Shown in pieces: positions 55,030-63,910 of a DNA stretch of 64,000 bases. The translations under genes were made by a program, and so were the position numbers. This DNA is from Bacteroidales bacterium UBA5762. GTDB lineage: Bacteria > Bacteroidota > Bacteroidia > Bacteroidales > TTA-H9. Where the stretch lies: NCBI GenBank assembly GCA_002418865.1, contig DIEY01000100.1:8886-72885 (forward strand), in the 5' to 3' direction. Within the stretch, counting starts at the first letter, position 1; each line of letters starts with the position of its first letter. The notes under the pieces are model-generated. The model saw nothing but the letters and a program-made list of their open reading frames with translations, had not been told where the DNA came from and made no database searches.

Positions 55030-55067
55030 AATGGCTCTGCTCTCCCCATTAAGATAGCAAAGCCATT
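55030..55067 (-). terminator. Possible hairpin after recQ
   Basis: Twelve-base arms (55030-55041 and 55056-55067) pair fully in the - strand RNA if one G-U pair is allowed, while the + strand has a mismatch there. The stem lies 23 bases after the recQ stop, but the following sequence is not U-rich, so termination is uncertain. Confidence 0.4.
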
Positions 55068-55089
55068 TTGAACTTAACTCAAGCTGATT

Positions 55090-57309
55090 TTAATTACCCA
55101 TTTCCGAAATAAATTTGATACGCATAAGCCGAATTTCTTCTTCGGAAAATTCTTCTTCTCCGAGCTCTTCCCTTGCCTTTTCAACAGAATCAGTTTCGGC
55201 TGTTCTAAAATACTCATAAACCTCTTCTTGATGGTATTCATCAATATATTCATCGATGTAGTAACTAATATCAATCTTGGTTCCCGAAGCTACAATGTGT
55301 TCTATTTCGGTAAGAAGCTCGTCGAACGAAAGATTTTTGGCCAATGCAATATCTTCTAATGGTACTTTACGATCTATACTTTGAATGATGTAGATCTTGA
55401 GCCCTGATTTATTGATCACTGATTTAATAACCATGTCGTTGGGGCGGATAATTTCGTTTTCCTCAACATAGTTTTTAATCAAGTCAATAAAAGGTTTTCC
55501 AAATTTTAAGGCTTTGCCGGCACCAACTCCAGTAATTTGCTTTAGTTCGTCAATAGTAATAGGATATTGTATAGCCATTTCTTCGAGGCTTGGGTCTTGA
55601 AAAATAACAAAAGGCGGTAAATTTTCCTTTCGTGAGATTTCTTTACGTAAATCTTTCAAAAGCGCAAAGAGGGTGGCATCGGCTGTTCCTGGTTTTGCAC
55701 CTGTGTTTTGATCGATCAGTTCGTCGTCTTCGTTATTGTCGAATTCACGGTCCTGTGTGAGCATAATTGTTTTCGGTTTTTTTAAAAACTTTCTCCCTTC
55801 ATTAGTGATTTTAAGAATACCATAATTCTCAATTTCTTTTTCGATGAGATTTTCCACTAACATTTGTCTTATAACGCTATGCCAGTAGGGTTCGTCATAT
55901 TCTTCACCTTTAGCAAAAACCTCAAGTTTATGGTGTTTAGCCGCTTTGACATTTGCAGTTAATTTTCCTGTTATTACGTGTACCAGATGTTTCGATTTGC
56001 ATTGTTGTTTGGTTTGGGTTATGGCATCCAAAACGGTGAGAACAGCTTCTTTACCGTCATAACGTGTTTTGGGATGCAGACAGTTGTCGCAACTGCCACA
56101 GTTATCCTGGGTATATTGTTCACCAAAGTAATGTAATAAAACTTTTCGGCGACAAATAGTAGTTTCGGCATAGGCAACGGTTTCACTCAGCAAGAGCTTG
56201 GTGATTTCCTGTTCGGCTACATGTTTGTTTTTTAAGAATTTTTCCAGTTTCAATATGTCATCATAACTGTAAAATACAATGCAATTGCCTTCACCTCCAT
56301 CGCGGCCTGCTCGACCAGTTTCCTGGTAATAACCCTCCAAACTCTTTGGAATGTCATGATGGATTACATAACGAATATCGGGTTTATCTATTCCCATACC
56401 GAATGCAATTGTTGCAACCACCACTTCGGCATCTTCCATCAAAAAACGATCTTGATTCTCTCGCCGAGTTTGAGGATCGAGGCCTGCATGGTAAGGCACA
56501 GCCCTTATACCGTTTACCTGAAGAGCTTCTGCTACTTCTTCAACTTTCTTCCGACTAAGACAATAAACTATGCCTGATTTACCTGGTTGACTCTTGATGT
56601 ATTTAATAATGTCTTTAAGTACACTCTCAGTTTTTGGCCTTACTTCGTAATACAAGTTGGGACGATTGAAAGAAGTTTTAAACAGGGTTGCATTCATCAA
56701 CGCCAGATTTTTTTGAATATCCTGTTGAACCTTTGGTGTGGCGGTTGCTGTTAATGCCATTACGGGTACTTCCTGTCCTATGGCTTCAATCATTGGCCTA
56801 ATGCGCCTGTATTCAGGTCTGAAATCATGCCCCCATTCACTTATACAATGCGCCTCATCTATAGCATAAAACGATATCTTGATGGATTTGAAAAGTTCTA
56901 CGTTGTCATCTTTGGTAAGCGATTCAGGCGCAACATATAAAAGCTTGGTCCTTCCTTCAGCTAAATCGTTTTTTACCTGGACCAGTTCCTGACGCGAAAG
57001 ACTACTATTTAAATAGTGAGCCAAACCAAGCTCCATCCCAAAATTTCGTATGGCATCTACCTGATTCTTCATCAAAGCAATTAAGGGCGAAACAACAATG
57101 GCCGTTCCTTCCGATATAATCGCAGGAAGCTGATAACATAATGACTTCCCACTACCCGTCGGCATGATCACAAATGTATCCTTCCCAGCCATTAAATTCC
57201 GAATAATAGCCTCCTGTGAACCCTTGAAACTTTCAAATCCAAATACATCCTTTAAAACCTTATAGAGTTGATCTTTTACTGCAACTTTTTCTTTTACTTC
57301 GACTTTCAT
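55090..57309 (-). CDS. recQ: ATP-dependent DNA helicase RecQ
   Basis: RecQ unwinds DNA 3' to 5' in recombination repair. The 739-residue protein has helicase motifs IMPTGSGKSLCYQLPA (Walker A), IDEAHCISEWGHDFRPEY, VATIAFGMGIDKPD and QETGRAGRDG. The zinc cluster follows (ICRRKVLL, then NCGSCDNC), then a winged-helix RQC domain (about 420-520), an HRDC-like domain (about 560-640, PITIDELKQITGVGAGKALKFG) and a C-terminal helix-turn-helix extension (about 645-739) ending in an acidic tail. The last extension is usual in Bacteroidota RecQ. It is monocistronic with a good promoter. Confidence 0.95.
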   Translation of the reverse strand: MKVEVKEKVAVKDQLYKVLKDVFGFESFKGSQEAIIRNLMAGKDTFVIMPTGSGKSLCYQLPAIISEGTAIVVSPLIALMKNQVDAIRNFGMELGLAHYLNSSLSRQELVQVKNDLAEGRTKLLYVAPESLTKDDNVELFKSIKISFYAIDEAHCISEWGHDFRPEYRRIRPMIEAIGQEVPVMALTATATPKVQQDIQKNLALMNATLFKTSFNRPNLYYEVRPKTESVLKDIIKYIKSQPGKSGIVYCLSRKKVEEVAEALQVNGIRAVPYHAGLDPQTRRENQDRFLMEDAEVVVATIAFGMGIDKPDIRYVIHHDIPKSLEGYYQETGRAGRDGGEGNCIVFYSYDDILKLEKFLKNKHVAEQEITKLLLSETVAYAETTICRRKVLLHYFGEQYTQDNCGSCDNCLHPKTRYDGKEAVLTVLDAITQTKQQCKSKHLVHVITGKLTANVKAAKHHKLEVFAKGEEYDEPYWHSVIRQMLVENLIEKEIENYGILKITNEGRKFLKKPKTIMLTQDREFDNNEDDELIDQNTGAKPGTADATLFALLKDLRKEISRKENLPPFVIFQDPSLEEMAIQYPITIDELKQITGVGAGKALKFGKPFIDLIKNYVEENEIIRPNDMVIKSVINKSGLKIYIIQSIDRKVPLEDIALAKNLSFDELLTEIEHIVASGTKIDISYYIDEYIDEYHQEEVYEYFRTAETDSVEKAREELGEEEFSEEEIRLMRIKFISEMGN

Positions 57310-57435
57310 TCTGTTTTTCCAACAATTTTATGAAACTTTTGCTTTAGCCTATTTGCCCCTTCTATGAAGCTATTATGAATAATCTTTAATTTAAACATTG
57401 ATAATCAAATATTTACATTTAGAAAAATGGAACTG

Positions 57436-57464
57436 CAAAGATAATATTTCTTATACATAAGCAA
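57436..57464 (-). promoter_or_regulatory. recQ promoter (-33 TTG, 18-base spacer, -7 TATCTTTG)
   Basis: On the - strand TTG (57464-57462) and TATCTTTG (57443-57436) are 18 bases apart, a good Bacteroidota promoter. RNA would start near 57429, giving a leader of about 120 bases. Confidence 0.65.
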
Positions 57465-57850
57465 TCTTTCTGCCCTTTTTTGAAGCATCTATTTCCTATT
57501 ACCATATTGAAAAAATACCATTCTTCTATTGTGTAAAGATAATATAAAAATACAATCTTTTTTAAACACTACTCAAAAATTTTACCATTCTTTAAGCTGA
57601 CATACCGTTAACAACATTTTATTTATGTTCTTAATACTTTAAAAAACATATAATAATTTGATAAATAATGTATTACATTTGAGTAGCCTTCCTTCTATTC
57701 ATTCTCAATAGTCAGAAAATTCAAAGGTTTAGAATTATAGCTACCGTAAATTCATAGGATTTGTATTGGATTACAAAACTAAGTTGATTTTTAGATATTG
57801 TTTTATCGAGTATTTATCAATTCTTTCTACTGGCCGAAAGGGTATCTTGT

Positions 57851-57858
57851 TATCTTTG
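57851..57858 (+). promoter_or_regulatory. Putative -7 box of the kdsD-like gene
   Basis: TATCTTTG fits TAxxTTTG and lies 21 bases before the GTG start, leaving a very short leader. No clear -33 TTG. Confidence 0.45.
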
Positions 57859-57879
57859 CAACTTTAAAAGAACCGAAGA

Positions 57880-58842
57880 GTGAACAAGGAGAATATCAAG
57901 AAGATAGCGATTAGTACATTAGATGAAGAAGCCGAGGCCATTCATGGATTAAATGAACATATTAATGATGAATTTGTTCATGCAGTTGAGGTTATTTTAG
58001 AGGCCGAAGGAAGAGTTATAGTTACAGGGATTGGGAAAAGTTCTGATATAGGTAGAAAGTTTGCCGCCACCTTGAATTCGACAGGGACTCCGGCATTTTT
58101 TTTACATGCAGCCGATGCTATTCATGGAGACCTTGGTATGGTTCGCCCCAACGACGTTGTGGTTTGCCTATCGAAGAGTGGTGATACACCCGAGATAAAA
58201 GTCTTGTTACCCTTGATCAAAGCCAATGGCAATGTTTTAATTGGAATAGTAGGAAATCCGCAATCTTATTTAGGCTTGCAATCCAATATTGTTCTTAATG
58301 TTCATGTTGAACACGAAGCCTGCCCTAACAATCTCGTCCCTACTGCCAGCACGGCAGCACAATTAGCCATGTGTGACGCTTTGGCCGTAGCCTTACTAAC
58401 TGCAAGAGGATTTACTACGCAAGATTTTGCTCGACTTCATCCTGGAGGAGCTTTAGGGAAAAAACTGTACTTGAGAGTATCCGACCTTTATATTCGAAAT
58501 GAAAAACCACAAGTCGAGCTAAACACACCACTCACTCAGGTAATTATAGAAATTTCTTCCAAACGCCTTGGTTGTACAGCAGTGCTCGACAATAATCAAC
58601 TAGTAGGCATTATCACTGATGGCGATCTTAGACGCATGCTTCAAAAAAATATTGAACTGAAAAATGTGGTGGCTTCGGATGTAATGACTACTATGCCAAA
58701 AACTATTCACCCCTCGAGCTTGGTAGCCGACGCTCTTGATATTATGCGCGCCCATAATATCACCCAATTATTGGTTACTGAAAACAATACCTACTTAGGT
58801 GTAATACACCTGCATGATATCTTAAAAGAAGGCGTGGTTTAA
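57880..58842 (+). CDS. kdsD: KpsF/GutQ family sugar-phosphate isomerase (arabinose-5-phosphate isomerase)
   Basis: The enzyme converts ribulose 5-phosphate to arabinose 5-phosphate, the precursor of KDO in lipopolysaccharide. The 320-residue protein has an N-terminal SIS domain (about 35-180: TGIGKSSDIGRKFAATLNST, HAADAIHGDLGM, SKSGDTPEIK, ARLHPGGALGKKL) and two C-terminal CBS domains (about 205-320), the normal build. The start codon is GTG; no upstream ATG fits. lptB lies two genes downstream in the same direction, consistent with an envelope role. Confidence 0.93.
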   Translation: MNKENIKKIAISTLDEEAEAIHGLNEHINDEFVHAVEVILEAEGRVIVTGIGKSSDIGRKFAATLNSTGTPAFFLHAADAIHGDLGMVRPNDVVVCLSKSGDTPEIKVLLPLIKANGNVLIGIVGNPQSYLGLQSNIVLNVHVEHEACPNNLVPTASTAAQLAMCDALAVALLTARGFTTQDFARLHPGGALGKKLYLRVSDLYIRNEKPQVELNTPLTQVIIEISSKRLGCTAVLDNNQLVGIITDGDLRRMLQKNIELKNVVASDVMTTMPKTIHPSSLVADALDIMRAHNITQLLVTENNTYLGVIHLHDILKEGVV

Positions 58843-58860
58843 TGAATTAAAAATTTGTTA

Positions 58861-59220
58861 ATGATGAAAAAAACTGTGGACGACTTCAACGAATACCGAG
58901 AGAAAATGAATGAAAAACTTTTGGCCGCTCCAAACAATAAGATCCTCCAACGCATTTATAGCATTGATGCAATGACCTACAAAGACGGTGCATTAAATGC
59001 TAAAACTAAAGAAATGCTTGGCTTAGCTACAAGCATGGTACTGCGCTGCGACGATTGTATTCGTTATCATCTCATCCAATGCCATCAACTTGGTGTTTCA
59101 ACCGAAGAATTGCTCGAAGTTTTTGGTATAGCCAATTTAGTGGGAGGCACTATTGTTATACCTCACACAAGAAGAGCATTCGAATTTTGGGAAGAACTAC
59201 ATTACCAGAACAACTCATGA
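58861..59220 (+). CDS. Carboxymuconolactone decarboxylase / AhpD-like protein
   Basis: The 119-residue all-helical protein has the AhpD-type redox motif in [11 protein letters not shown] (CxxC followed by a histidine three residues later), with the helix [13 protein letters not shown] before it and the helix [19 protein letters not shown] after. Such proteins act as small peroxidase partners or disulfide oxidoreductases; the substrate is unknown. I use the ATG at 58861 rather than a TTG two codons earlier. Its stop overlaps the lptB start (ATGA). Confidence 0.85.
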   Translation: MMKKTVDDFNEYREKMNEKLLAAPNNKILQRIYSIDAMTYKDGALNAKTKEMLGLATSMVLRCDDCIRYHLIQCHQLGVSTEELLEVFGIANLVGGTIVIPHTRRAFEFWEELHYQNNS

Positions 59221-59942
59221 GGCTTTACACAAAAGGACTTTACAAAAAGTATCGCAACCGTATGGTTGTAAAAAATGTATCGGTTGAAGTCAACCAAAAG
59301 GAAATTGTAGGATTGTTAGGTCCCAACGGTGCAGGAAAAACTACTACTTTTTATATCATCGTTGGTTTGATAAAACCATTCGAAGGTCAGGTATTTATTG
59401 ATGACAAAGAAATTACATCCTATCCAATGTATAAACGGGCTCAAATGGGTGTAGGTTATCTTGCACAGGAAGCCTCGGTATTTCGCAATCTAAGTGTAGA
59501 AGACAACATAAAAGCTGTACTCGAGTTCAGTCATTACAGCAAGAAGCAACAAAAAGATCGATTGGAGGAATTGCTTACGGAGTTTGGGCTCGATCATATT
59601 CGCAAAAGCAAAGGCATACAACTATCGGGAGGCGAACGCCGAAGGACAGAAATTGCCCGAGCGCTCGCCGTTGACCCCAAGTTCATTTTGCTCGACGAGC
59701 CTTTTGCCGGTATAGACCCTATAGCCGTTGAAGATCTCCAAAATATAGTAGCTCATTTGAAAGATAAAAACATAGGTGTTTTGATTACCGACCATAATGT
59801 TCATGAAACTCTTAGTATAACCGACCGCGCCTACCTGCTTTACGAAGGTAGTGTCATGAAATCGGGAACCTCTGAAGAATTGGCCAACGATGAACAGGTA
59901 AGACGAGTTTACTTAGGGCAAAACTTCGAATTAAGGCGTTAA
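59217..59942 (+). CDS. lptB: LPS export ABC transporter ATPase LptB
   Basis: LptB powers extraction of lipopolysaccharide from the inner membrane. The 241-residue protein has Walker [13 protein letters not shown], the Q-loop region [10 protein letters not shown], the signature [15 protein letters not shown], Walker [14 protein letters not shown] and the H-loop in ITDHNVHET, all typical of LptB. A longer reading frame runs back into the AhpD-like gene; the ATG overlapping that gene's TGA is the natural start and implies translational coupling. It overlaps pssA by four bases at convergent 3' ends. Confidence 0.96.
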   Translation: MRLYTKGLYKKYRNRMVVKNVSVEVNQKEIVGLLGPNGAGKTTTFYIIVGLIKPFEGQVFIDDKEITSYPMYKRAQMGVGYLAQEASVFRNLSVEDNIKAVLEFSHYSKKQQKDRLEELLTEFGLDHIRKSKGIQLSGGERRRTEIARALAVDPKFILLDEPFAGIDPIAVEDLQNIVAHLKDKNIGVLITDHNVHETLSITDRAYLLYEGSVMKSGTSEELANDEQVRRVYLGQNFELRR

Positions 59943-60664
59943 ACTTTCCTCGCCTTTCTCTCTACCAAAAGTTTTATCACAGAAACTACGATATATATAA
60001 TAATAGAAAAACCCAGACCTGCGGTTTTAAAAACACTCACCAGTAGCACGGCTATGATAAGAAAAAACATAGCATAAGGATAAGCGGCAAACGAAATCTT
60101 TTTAAGCTTTAGACTAAACAGTCGAAGTTCTGAAATCATCAAAATACACAAGATCAGAGATATGGCGGATAAAGTGATTGGATGAAAAAGAAAAGAATAA
60201 ATGTTTGTTTGTTCAAACAAATCCGATATTCCGTAAGGGGCTTGTAGAGAGGCCACAAAAATGGCCATAGCAGGCGTTGGCATACCTCTAAATTCTTCCT
60301 CCTGTCGATTGTCGATGTTAAATTTAGCTAATCTTAAGGCCGAAAAAATCGGAATAAGCAATGGGACGAAAGATAAAATAACCCACTCTGGATTTTGTAA
60401 TAAAACTATACTATAAAGAATAAACCCCGGAAGCACACCAAATGAAACCACATCTGCAAGTGAATCGAGTTCTTTGCCTAAAATAGATTTTACGTGTAAT
60501 AAACGTGCTACCATACCATCTAAAAAATCAAAAACTCCAGCAATCAATATCATCAGCGAAGCAATACCAATATTCCCTTGCATCAATAATAACAAACCCA
60601 CTACGCCTGATAGAAGGTTCAAACTGGTAAGCAGATTGGGTAGGTTTCTTTGAATACCTTTCAT
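59939..60664 (-). CDS. pssA: CDP-diacylglycerol-serine O-phosphatidyltransferase
   Basis: PssA makes phosphatidylserine, the precursor of phosphatidylethanolamine. The 241-residue membrane protein has about seven spans and the CDP-alcohol phosphatidyltransferase motif spread over [12 protein letters not shown] and [14 protein letters not shown] (DG...AR...G...D...D), with the starting [17 protein letters not shown]. It is convergent with lptB, with a four-base overlap of the 3' ends and no terminator between them. Confidence 0.94.
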   Translation of the reverse strand: MKGIQRNLPNLLTSLNLLSGVVGLLLLMQGNIGIASLMILIAGVFDFLDGMVARLLHVKSILGKELDSLADVVSFGVLPGFILYSIVLLQNPEWVILSFVPLLIPIFSALRLAKFNIDNRQEEEFRGMPTPAMAIFVASLQAPYGISDLFEQTNIYSFLFHPITLSAISLILCILMISELRLFSLKLKKISFAAYPYAMFFLIIAVLLVSVFKTAGLGFSIIIYIVVSVIKLLVERKARKV

Positions 60665-60681
60665 ACTTTAGAATGTCGAGG

Positions 60682-60689
60682 CAAAAGTA
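60682..60689 (-). promoter_or_regulatory. Putative pssA -7 box
   Basis: TACTTTTG on the - strand fits TAxxTTTG and lies 17 bases before the pssA ATG. No -33 TTG is visible. Confidence 0.42.
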
Positions 60690-60831
60690 ATGAGCTTTTC
60701 TTTAATGAATCCATTATCTTATCCCTTAATGTATAATATAGCAACCATCTACTTTTTATTCACTAAACAGCCCATAAAGAAAAATTTCTTTTTAAATTAA
60801 AAAAGAATATTATGTTAGAATTAAAATATAA

Positions 60832-60839
60832 TAAATTTG
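60832..60839 (+). promoter_or_regulatory. Putative -7 box of the uncharacterised gene at 60865
   Basis: TAAATTTG fits TAxxTTTG and lies 25 bases before the ATG. A TGTTAG at 60813-60818 is near the -33 position but is not a full match. Confidence 0.42.
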
Positions 60840-60864
60840 TAATTCATAACAAAAATTCTTAGCC

Positions 60865-61581
60865 ATGAAAGACGTCGATCTGTTTCAAAGCATGGGTTGT
60901 ATTATCAAAAAGGAAAGGCTCGTCAATTATTATCCTGGATATACTTGCCGTTATTTAGTTCTCGAGTCGGAAGTGCCTTATCCAGGATATTACAGTATGA
61001 TAGATTATAAGCTTGAGCCAAGACCTTTACTTCTCTATCTGGTGGTAAAGAACCAGAAAGATTATAGCGAAGAGCTCGTATTTCGAAAGGCAAGCCTTAT
61101 CAGGGAACAAAGCGGTATGAAATTCGACGCTGCGCCTGCAGAAATTACACTTTTCAATCGAAATTACCACGCTATCCGATTAAATGCTTCAAATGTAGCC
61201 CAAGTACCCGAAATCGTTGCGTCCTTCCAATCTAATGACCTTCAGCTACATAAACATATAGAAGTAAAACCCTACTATAGCTTGATTAAGATTAAAAGAT
61301 TCTTTCAGATTGAAAAAATGGAATCCAATCTTTATCACGACTGCCTTTACCCTGAGAATTATTACATTTTTATGAATCATCCACTACCATGGGAAACCTT
61401 CGAACAAATTATCAATCATTTAAGAAACAATTTAACCTTTAGCACTTTTGATGCAGCCTTGGGTTATATTTTTACACAAGATGATATACAAGATTTTATG
61501 AGAGTTTACTTGAAAAGGACGAAAGGAGAAGACTTGATTCAGCTCAGAGATTTTTATTTGCGCGAGATAAGTCGAATCTGA
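60865..61581 (+). CDS. Soluble protein of unknown function
   Basis: The 238-residue protein has no signal peptide, membrane span or motif I recognise. The N-terminal half (about 1-110) alternates hydrophobic and charged residues, suggesting mixed alpha/beta (RYLVLESEVPYPGYYSMIDY, PLLLYLVVKNQKDYSEELVF). The C-terminal half is richer in helices and aromatic residues (HDCLYPENYYIFMNHPLPW, FSTFDAALGYIF). A -7 box lies 25 bases upstream, and base use is like its neighbours, so it is likely a real gene. It has no partner on the same strand within 290 bases. Confidence 0.65.
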   Translation: MKDVDLFQSMGCIIKKERLVNYYPGYTCRYLVLESEVPYPGYYSMIDYKLEPRPLLLYLVVKNQKDYSEELVFRKASLIREQSGMKFDAAPAEITLFNRNYHAIRLNASNVAQVPEIVASFQSNDLQLHKHIEVKPYYSLIKIKRFFQIEKMESNLYHDCLYPENYYIFMNHPLPWETFEQIINHLRNNLTFSTFDAALGYIFTQDDIQDFMRVYLKRTKGEDLIQLRDFYLREISRI

Positions 61582-61658
61582 CATTATAGCTAAATGATTA
61601 AATACCAAGGTTTATAATAAAACCCTCCATTTCCTATAGCGCGTTCGTTAACAAGCTA

Positions 61659-61666
61659 TATCTTTG
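61659..61666 (+). promoter_or_regulatory. Putative queA -7 box with long leader
   Basis: TATCTTTG fits TAxxTTTG but lies about 210 bases before the queA ATG. If used, the leader would be about 200 bases. I see no preQ1-riboswitch pattern in it. Confidence 0.35.
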
Positions 61667-61874
61667 CATCTCCTTTAGGCCAGTATTTTGCAGGTTGTAG
61701 AACTAAAGTATTACCCTCTTTTTTGATAGATCATAAAAGTAAGCTGTCTTGCCTTTCAATGATTCTTTTATGAACAATTATGAATCTGTTTTGCTATGCT
61801 TCCAAAAGAAATACATTGGGAAGCTATGGAATCAAAATTTTTTATAAGTTAGGTTACCGCTTAAAAAGACTTAT

Positions 61875-63116
61875 ATGTCAATTCCTAAAATACATCTTAA
61901 TGATTTTATATACGATTTGCCACAGGAAAGAATTGCCCAGTTTCCGGTTGAACCTCGCGATAAATCACGATTGTTGATTTATAATCCTAATACGGGTTTT
62001 CTCGGCGAAGATATTTTTAAAAATATCTTAAAATATTTACCCAATGATAGTTTCCTGATTTTCAATGAGACTCGAGTTATACATGCCCGAATGATTTTTC
62101 GCAAGCCAACTGGAGGACAAATCGAAGTATTTTGTTTACATCCCATAAGTTCTTCAACAGTGATAGAGACGGCATTTCAGCAGACTTCACCTGTAATATG
62201 GAAAGCCTATGTTGGTAATGCAAAACGATGGAAATCAGGAGTATTACAAATGGATTTCGATTTAGAGAATCAACACAAAGGAATTCTTAGAGTAAAGCAA
62301 ATAGGCCGAAACGAGGATACGTTTTCTTTAGAATTTTCATGGCAGCCTGAGGAATTGACTTTTTCTCAAGTTTTAGAAGCAGCCGGAAAAATTCCACTTC
62401 CCCCATATATTCGTCGCGAAGCTCAGCCAATGGATGATATTAGATATCAAACCGTATATGCCAAACAGAATGGCTCAGTTGCGGCTCCCACCGCAGGTTT
62501 GCACTTTACCCAAGATATTATTCAAAGCCTCCCTCAAAAAAATATCCAACCTTTACACCTGATTTTACATGTAGGAGCCGGCACTTTTAAACCAGTCGAT
62601 CAAGATGATATCAGGCAGCACATCATGCACACCGAAGAAATTATCGTAAAACGCGAAACCATTGAAAATTTCCTGCTTTCACCACATAAACCTCGTGTAG
62701 TTGTTGGTACTACAGGCGTTAGAACACTGGAAAGTCTTTATCAAACCGGGAAAAAACTTTTACAAGGAATGTCCTTAGATGAAGCAGTCCATACCAATCA
62801 ATGGGATCCCTACGATGGATACTTGCCCGAACCGGCTCAAGCACTAAAAGCCATTCTCAATGCCCTTGACAAGGACAAAAAAGATGCAATACGCGGAACA
62901 ACTTCCTTAATGATAATTCCTGGATATAGCTTTCAACTCACCGATGTGTTGATCACAAATTTTCATCAGCCCCGCAGCACGCTTTTAATGTTAATAGCTG
63001 CCTTTTGTGGAGATACATGGAAAAAAGCCTACAATTACGCACTCCAACATCAATTCCGTTTTTTAAGTTATGGAGATGCTTGCTTGTTCTTTAAAAACAA
63101 TTTACAACTTCATTGA
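61875..63116 (+). CDS. queA: S-adenosylmethionine:tRNA ribosyltransferase-isomerase
   Basis: QueA transfers the ribosyl part of S-adenosylmethionine to 7-aminomethyl-7-deazaguanine in tRNA, forming epoxyqueuosine. The 413-residue protein has the family signatures DLPQERIAQFPVEPRDKSRLL, NETRVIHARM, PLPPYIRREA, VAAPTAGLHFT, LHVGAGTFKPV and MLIAAFCG. It is slightly longer than many homologues through insertions near residues 90-130. The queD-like and folE genes about 18 kb away on the other strand supply the earlier steps of the pathway. Confidence 0.95.
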   Translation: MSIPKIHLNDFIYDLPQERIAQFPVEPRDKSRLLIYNPNTGFLGEDIFKNILKYLPNDSFLIFNETRVIHARMIFRKPTGGQIEVFCLHPISSSTVIETAFQQTSPVIWKAYVGNAKRWKSGVLQMDFDLENQHKGILRVKQIGRNEDTFSLEFSWQPEELTFSQVLEAAGKIPLPPYIRREAQPMDDIRYQTVYAKQNGSVAAPTAGLHFTQDIIQSLPQKNIQPLHLILHVGAGTFKPVDQDDIRQHIMHTEEIIVKRETIENFLLSPHKPRVVVGTTGVRTLESLYQTGKKLLQGMSLDEAVHTNQWDPYDGYLPEPAQALKAILNALDKDKKDAIRGTTSLMIIPGYSFQLTDVLITNFHQPRSTLLMLIAAFCGDTWKKAYNYALQHQFRFLSYGDACLFFKNNLQLH

Positions 63117-63144
63117 TATGCGTCTAAATAAAATAAAATTCGTG

Positions 63145-63152
63145 TAACTTTG
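63145..63152 (+). promoter_or_regulatory. Putative tatA -7 box
   Basis: TAACTTTG fits TAxxTTTG and lies 25 bases before the tatA ATG. No -33 TTG at the right spacing. Confidence 0.45.
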
Positions 63153-63177
63153 CACTAACAAAATAAATATCAATACT

Positions 63178-63393
63178 ATGAGCTTAGGGGCAATTTTTGC
63201 AGGAGCAATTGGGCAAACTGAACTAATCATCATCATTGCCATCATCTTACTTCTTTTTGGAGGCAAGAAAATTCCGGAATTAATGCGAGGTTTAGGCAAA
63301 GGCGTTAAGAGTTTTAAAGACGGTATGGCTGGAAAAGATAATGAAGAAATTTCCAATCCAGGAAGTAAAGAGGATAAACCCGAGAAATCTTAA
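63178..63393 (+). CDS. tatA: Sec-independent protein translocase subunit TatA
   Basis: TatA forms the channel-like assembly that exports folded proteins with twin-arginine signals. The 71-residue protein has the normal build: a short N-terminal part, a membrane helix (about 13-28, TELIIIIAIILLLFGG), the hinge FGGKKIPELMRGLGKG, an amphipathic helix and a polar, charged tail. TatB-specific features are absent. No tatC is in the window; in Bacteroidota tatA is often separate. It starts 61 bases after the queA stop. Confidence 0.93.
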   Translation: MSLGAIFAGAIGQTELIIIIAIILLLFGGKKIPELMRGLGKGVKSFKDGMAGKDNEEISNPGSKEDKPEKS

Positions 63394-63625
63394 TTTTTCA
63401 GGTAAATGTTTCTTTTGCCCGATATACTTCCCGAATAAGTAAAAACATGAGTGTTTCAGATGTTTTAATGCTATATTTTAAATTAACTTTGCCCTTAATC
63501 TGAATCCTAATTTAATCAACAAACCATTGCCCCAATCTTTATCACTCATTAATGTTTTCTAAACATCATATTGGTCTATTCTTAGCCTATCTTAATAAAT
63601 TTCCTAAAATCCAAATTTCAAACAT

Positions 63626-63633
63626 TAAATTTG
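63626..63633 (+). promoter_or_regulatory. Putative -7 box of the DUF2905 gene
   Basis: TAAATTTG fits TAxxTTTG and lies 55 bases before the ATG. No clear -33 TTG. The 295-base space between tatA and this gene shows nothing else. Confidence 0.38.
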
Positions 63634-63688
63634 TAGGTTCGGTTTATGGCTATATAAACCTCATATCAATAAAATAAACAGCTATAAG

Positions 63689-63910
63689 ATGAAAGCAGGC
63701 AAATGGTTGATTATTATAGGTATTTTATTGATAATCATTGGATTAGTAATATATTTTTTACCCTCATTATTTCGTTGGTTTGGCCATCTTCCGGGCGACA
63801 TTCGCATTGAAAAGGAAAATACAAGAATTTATTTCCCCTTCACTTCTTTGATTATTGTGAGCCTTGTTATTACTATCATCCTTAATATATTACGTTTCTT
63901 TAAATCTTGA
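63689..63910 (+). CDS. DUF2905 family small membrane protein
   Basis: The 73-residue protein has two membrane spans (about 6-25 and 52-70) with a conserved short loop between them that reads FGHLPGDIRIEKENTRIYFPF, the signature of DUF2905. The function of the family is unknown. The window ends 90 bases after its stop, with no terminator or further gene visible. Confidence 0.9.
   Translation: MKAGKWLIIIGILLIIIGLVIYFLPSLFRWFGHLPGDIRIEKENTRIYFPFTSLIIVSLVITIILNILRFFKS

Larger units (their letters stand above)
57310..57879. other. Divergent intergenic region between recQ and the kdsD-like gene
   Basis: The 570 bases are very AT-rich. They contain the recQ promoter (57436-57464) and the -7 box of the + strand gene (57851-57858). 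Between them, about 57470-57840, I see no gene, hairpin or repeat that I can name. Confidence 0.5.

Noticed and set aside
61780..61977. 65-codon frame overlapping the start of queA
   Set aside because: It overlaps about 100 bases of queA in another frame and resembles no known leader peptide.
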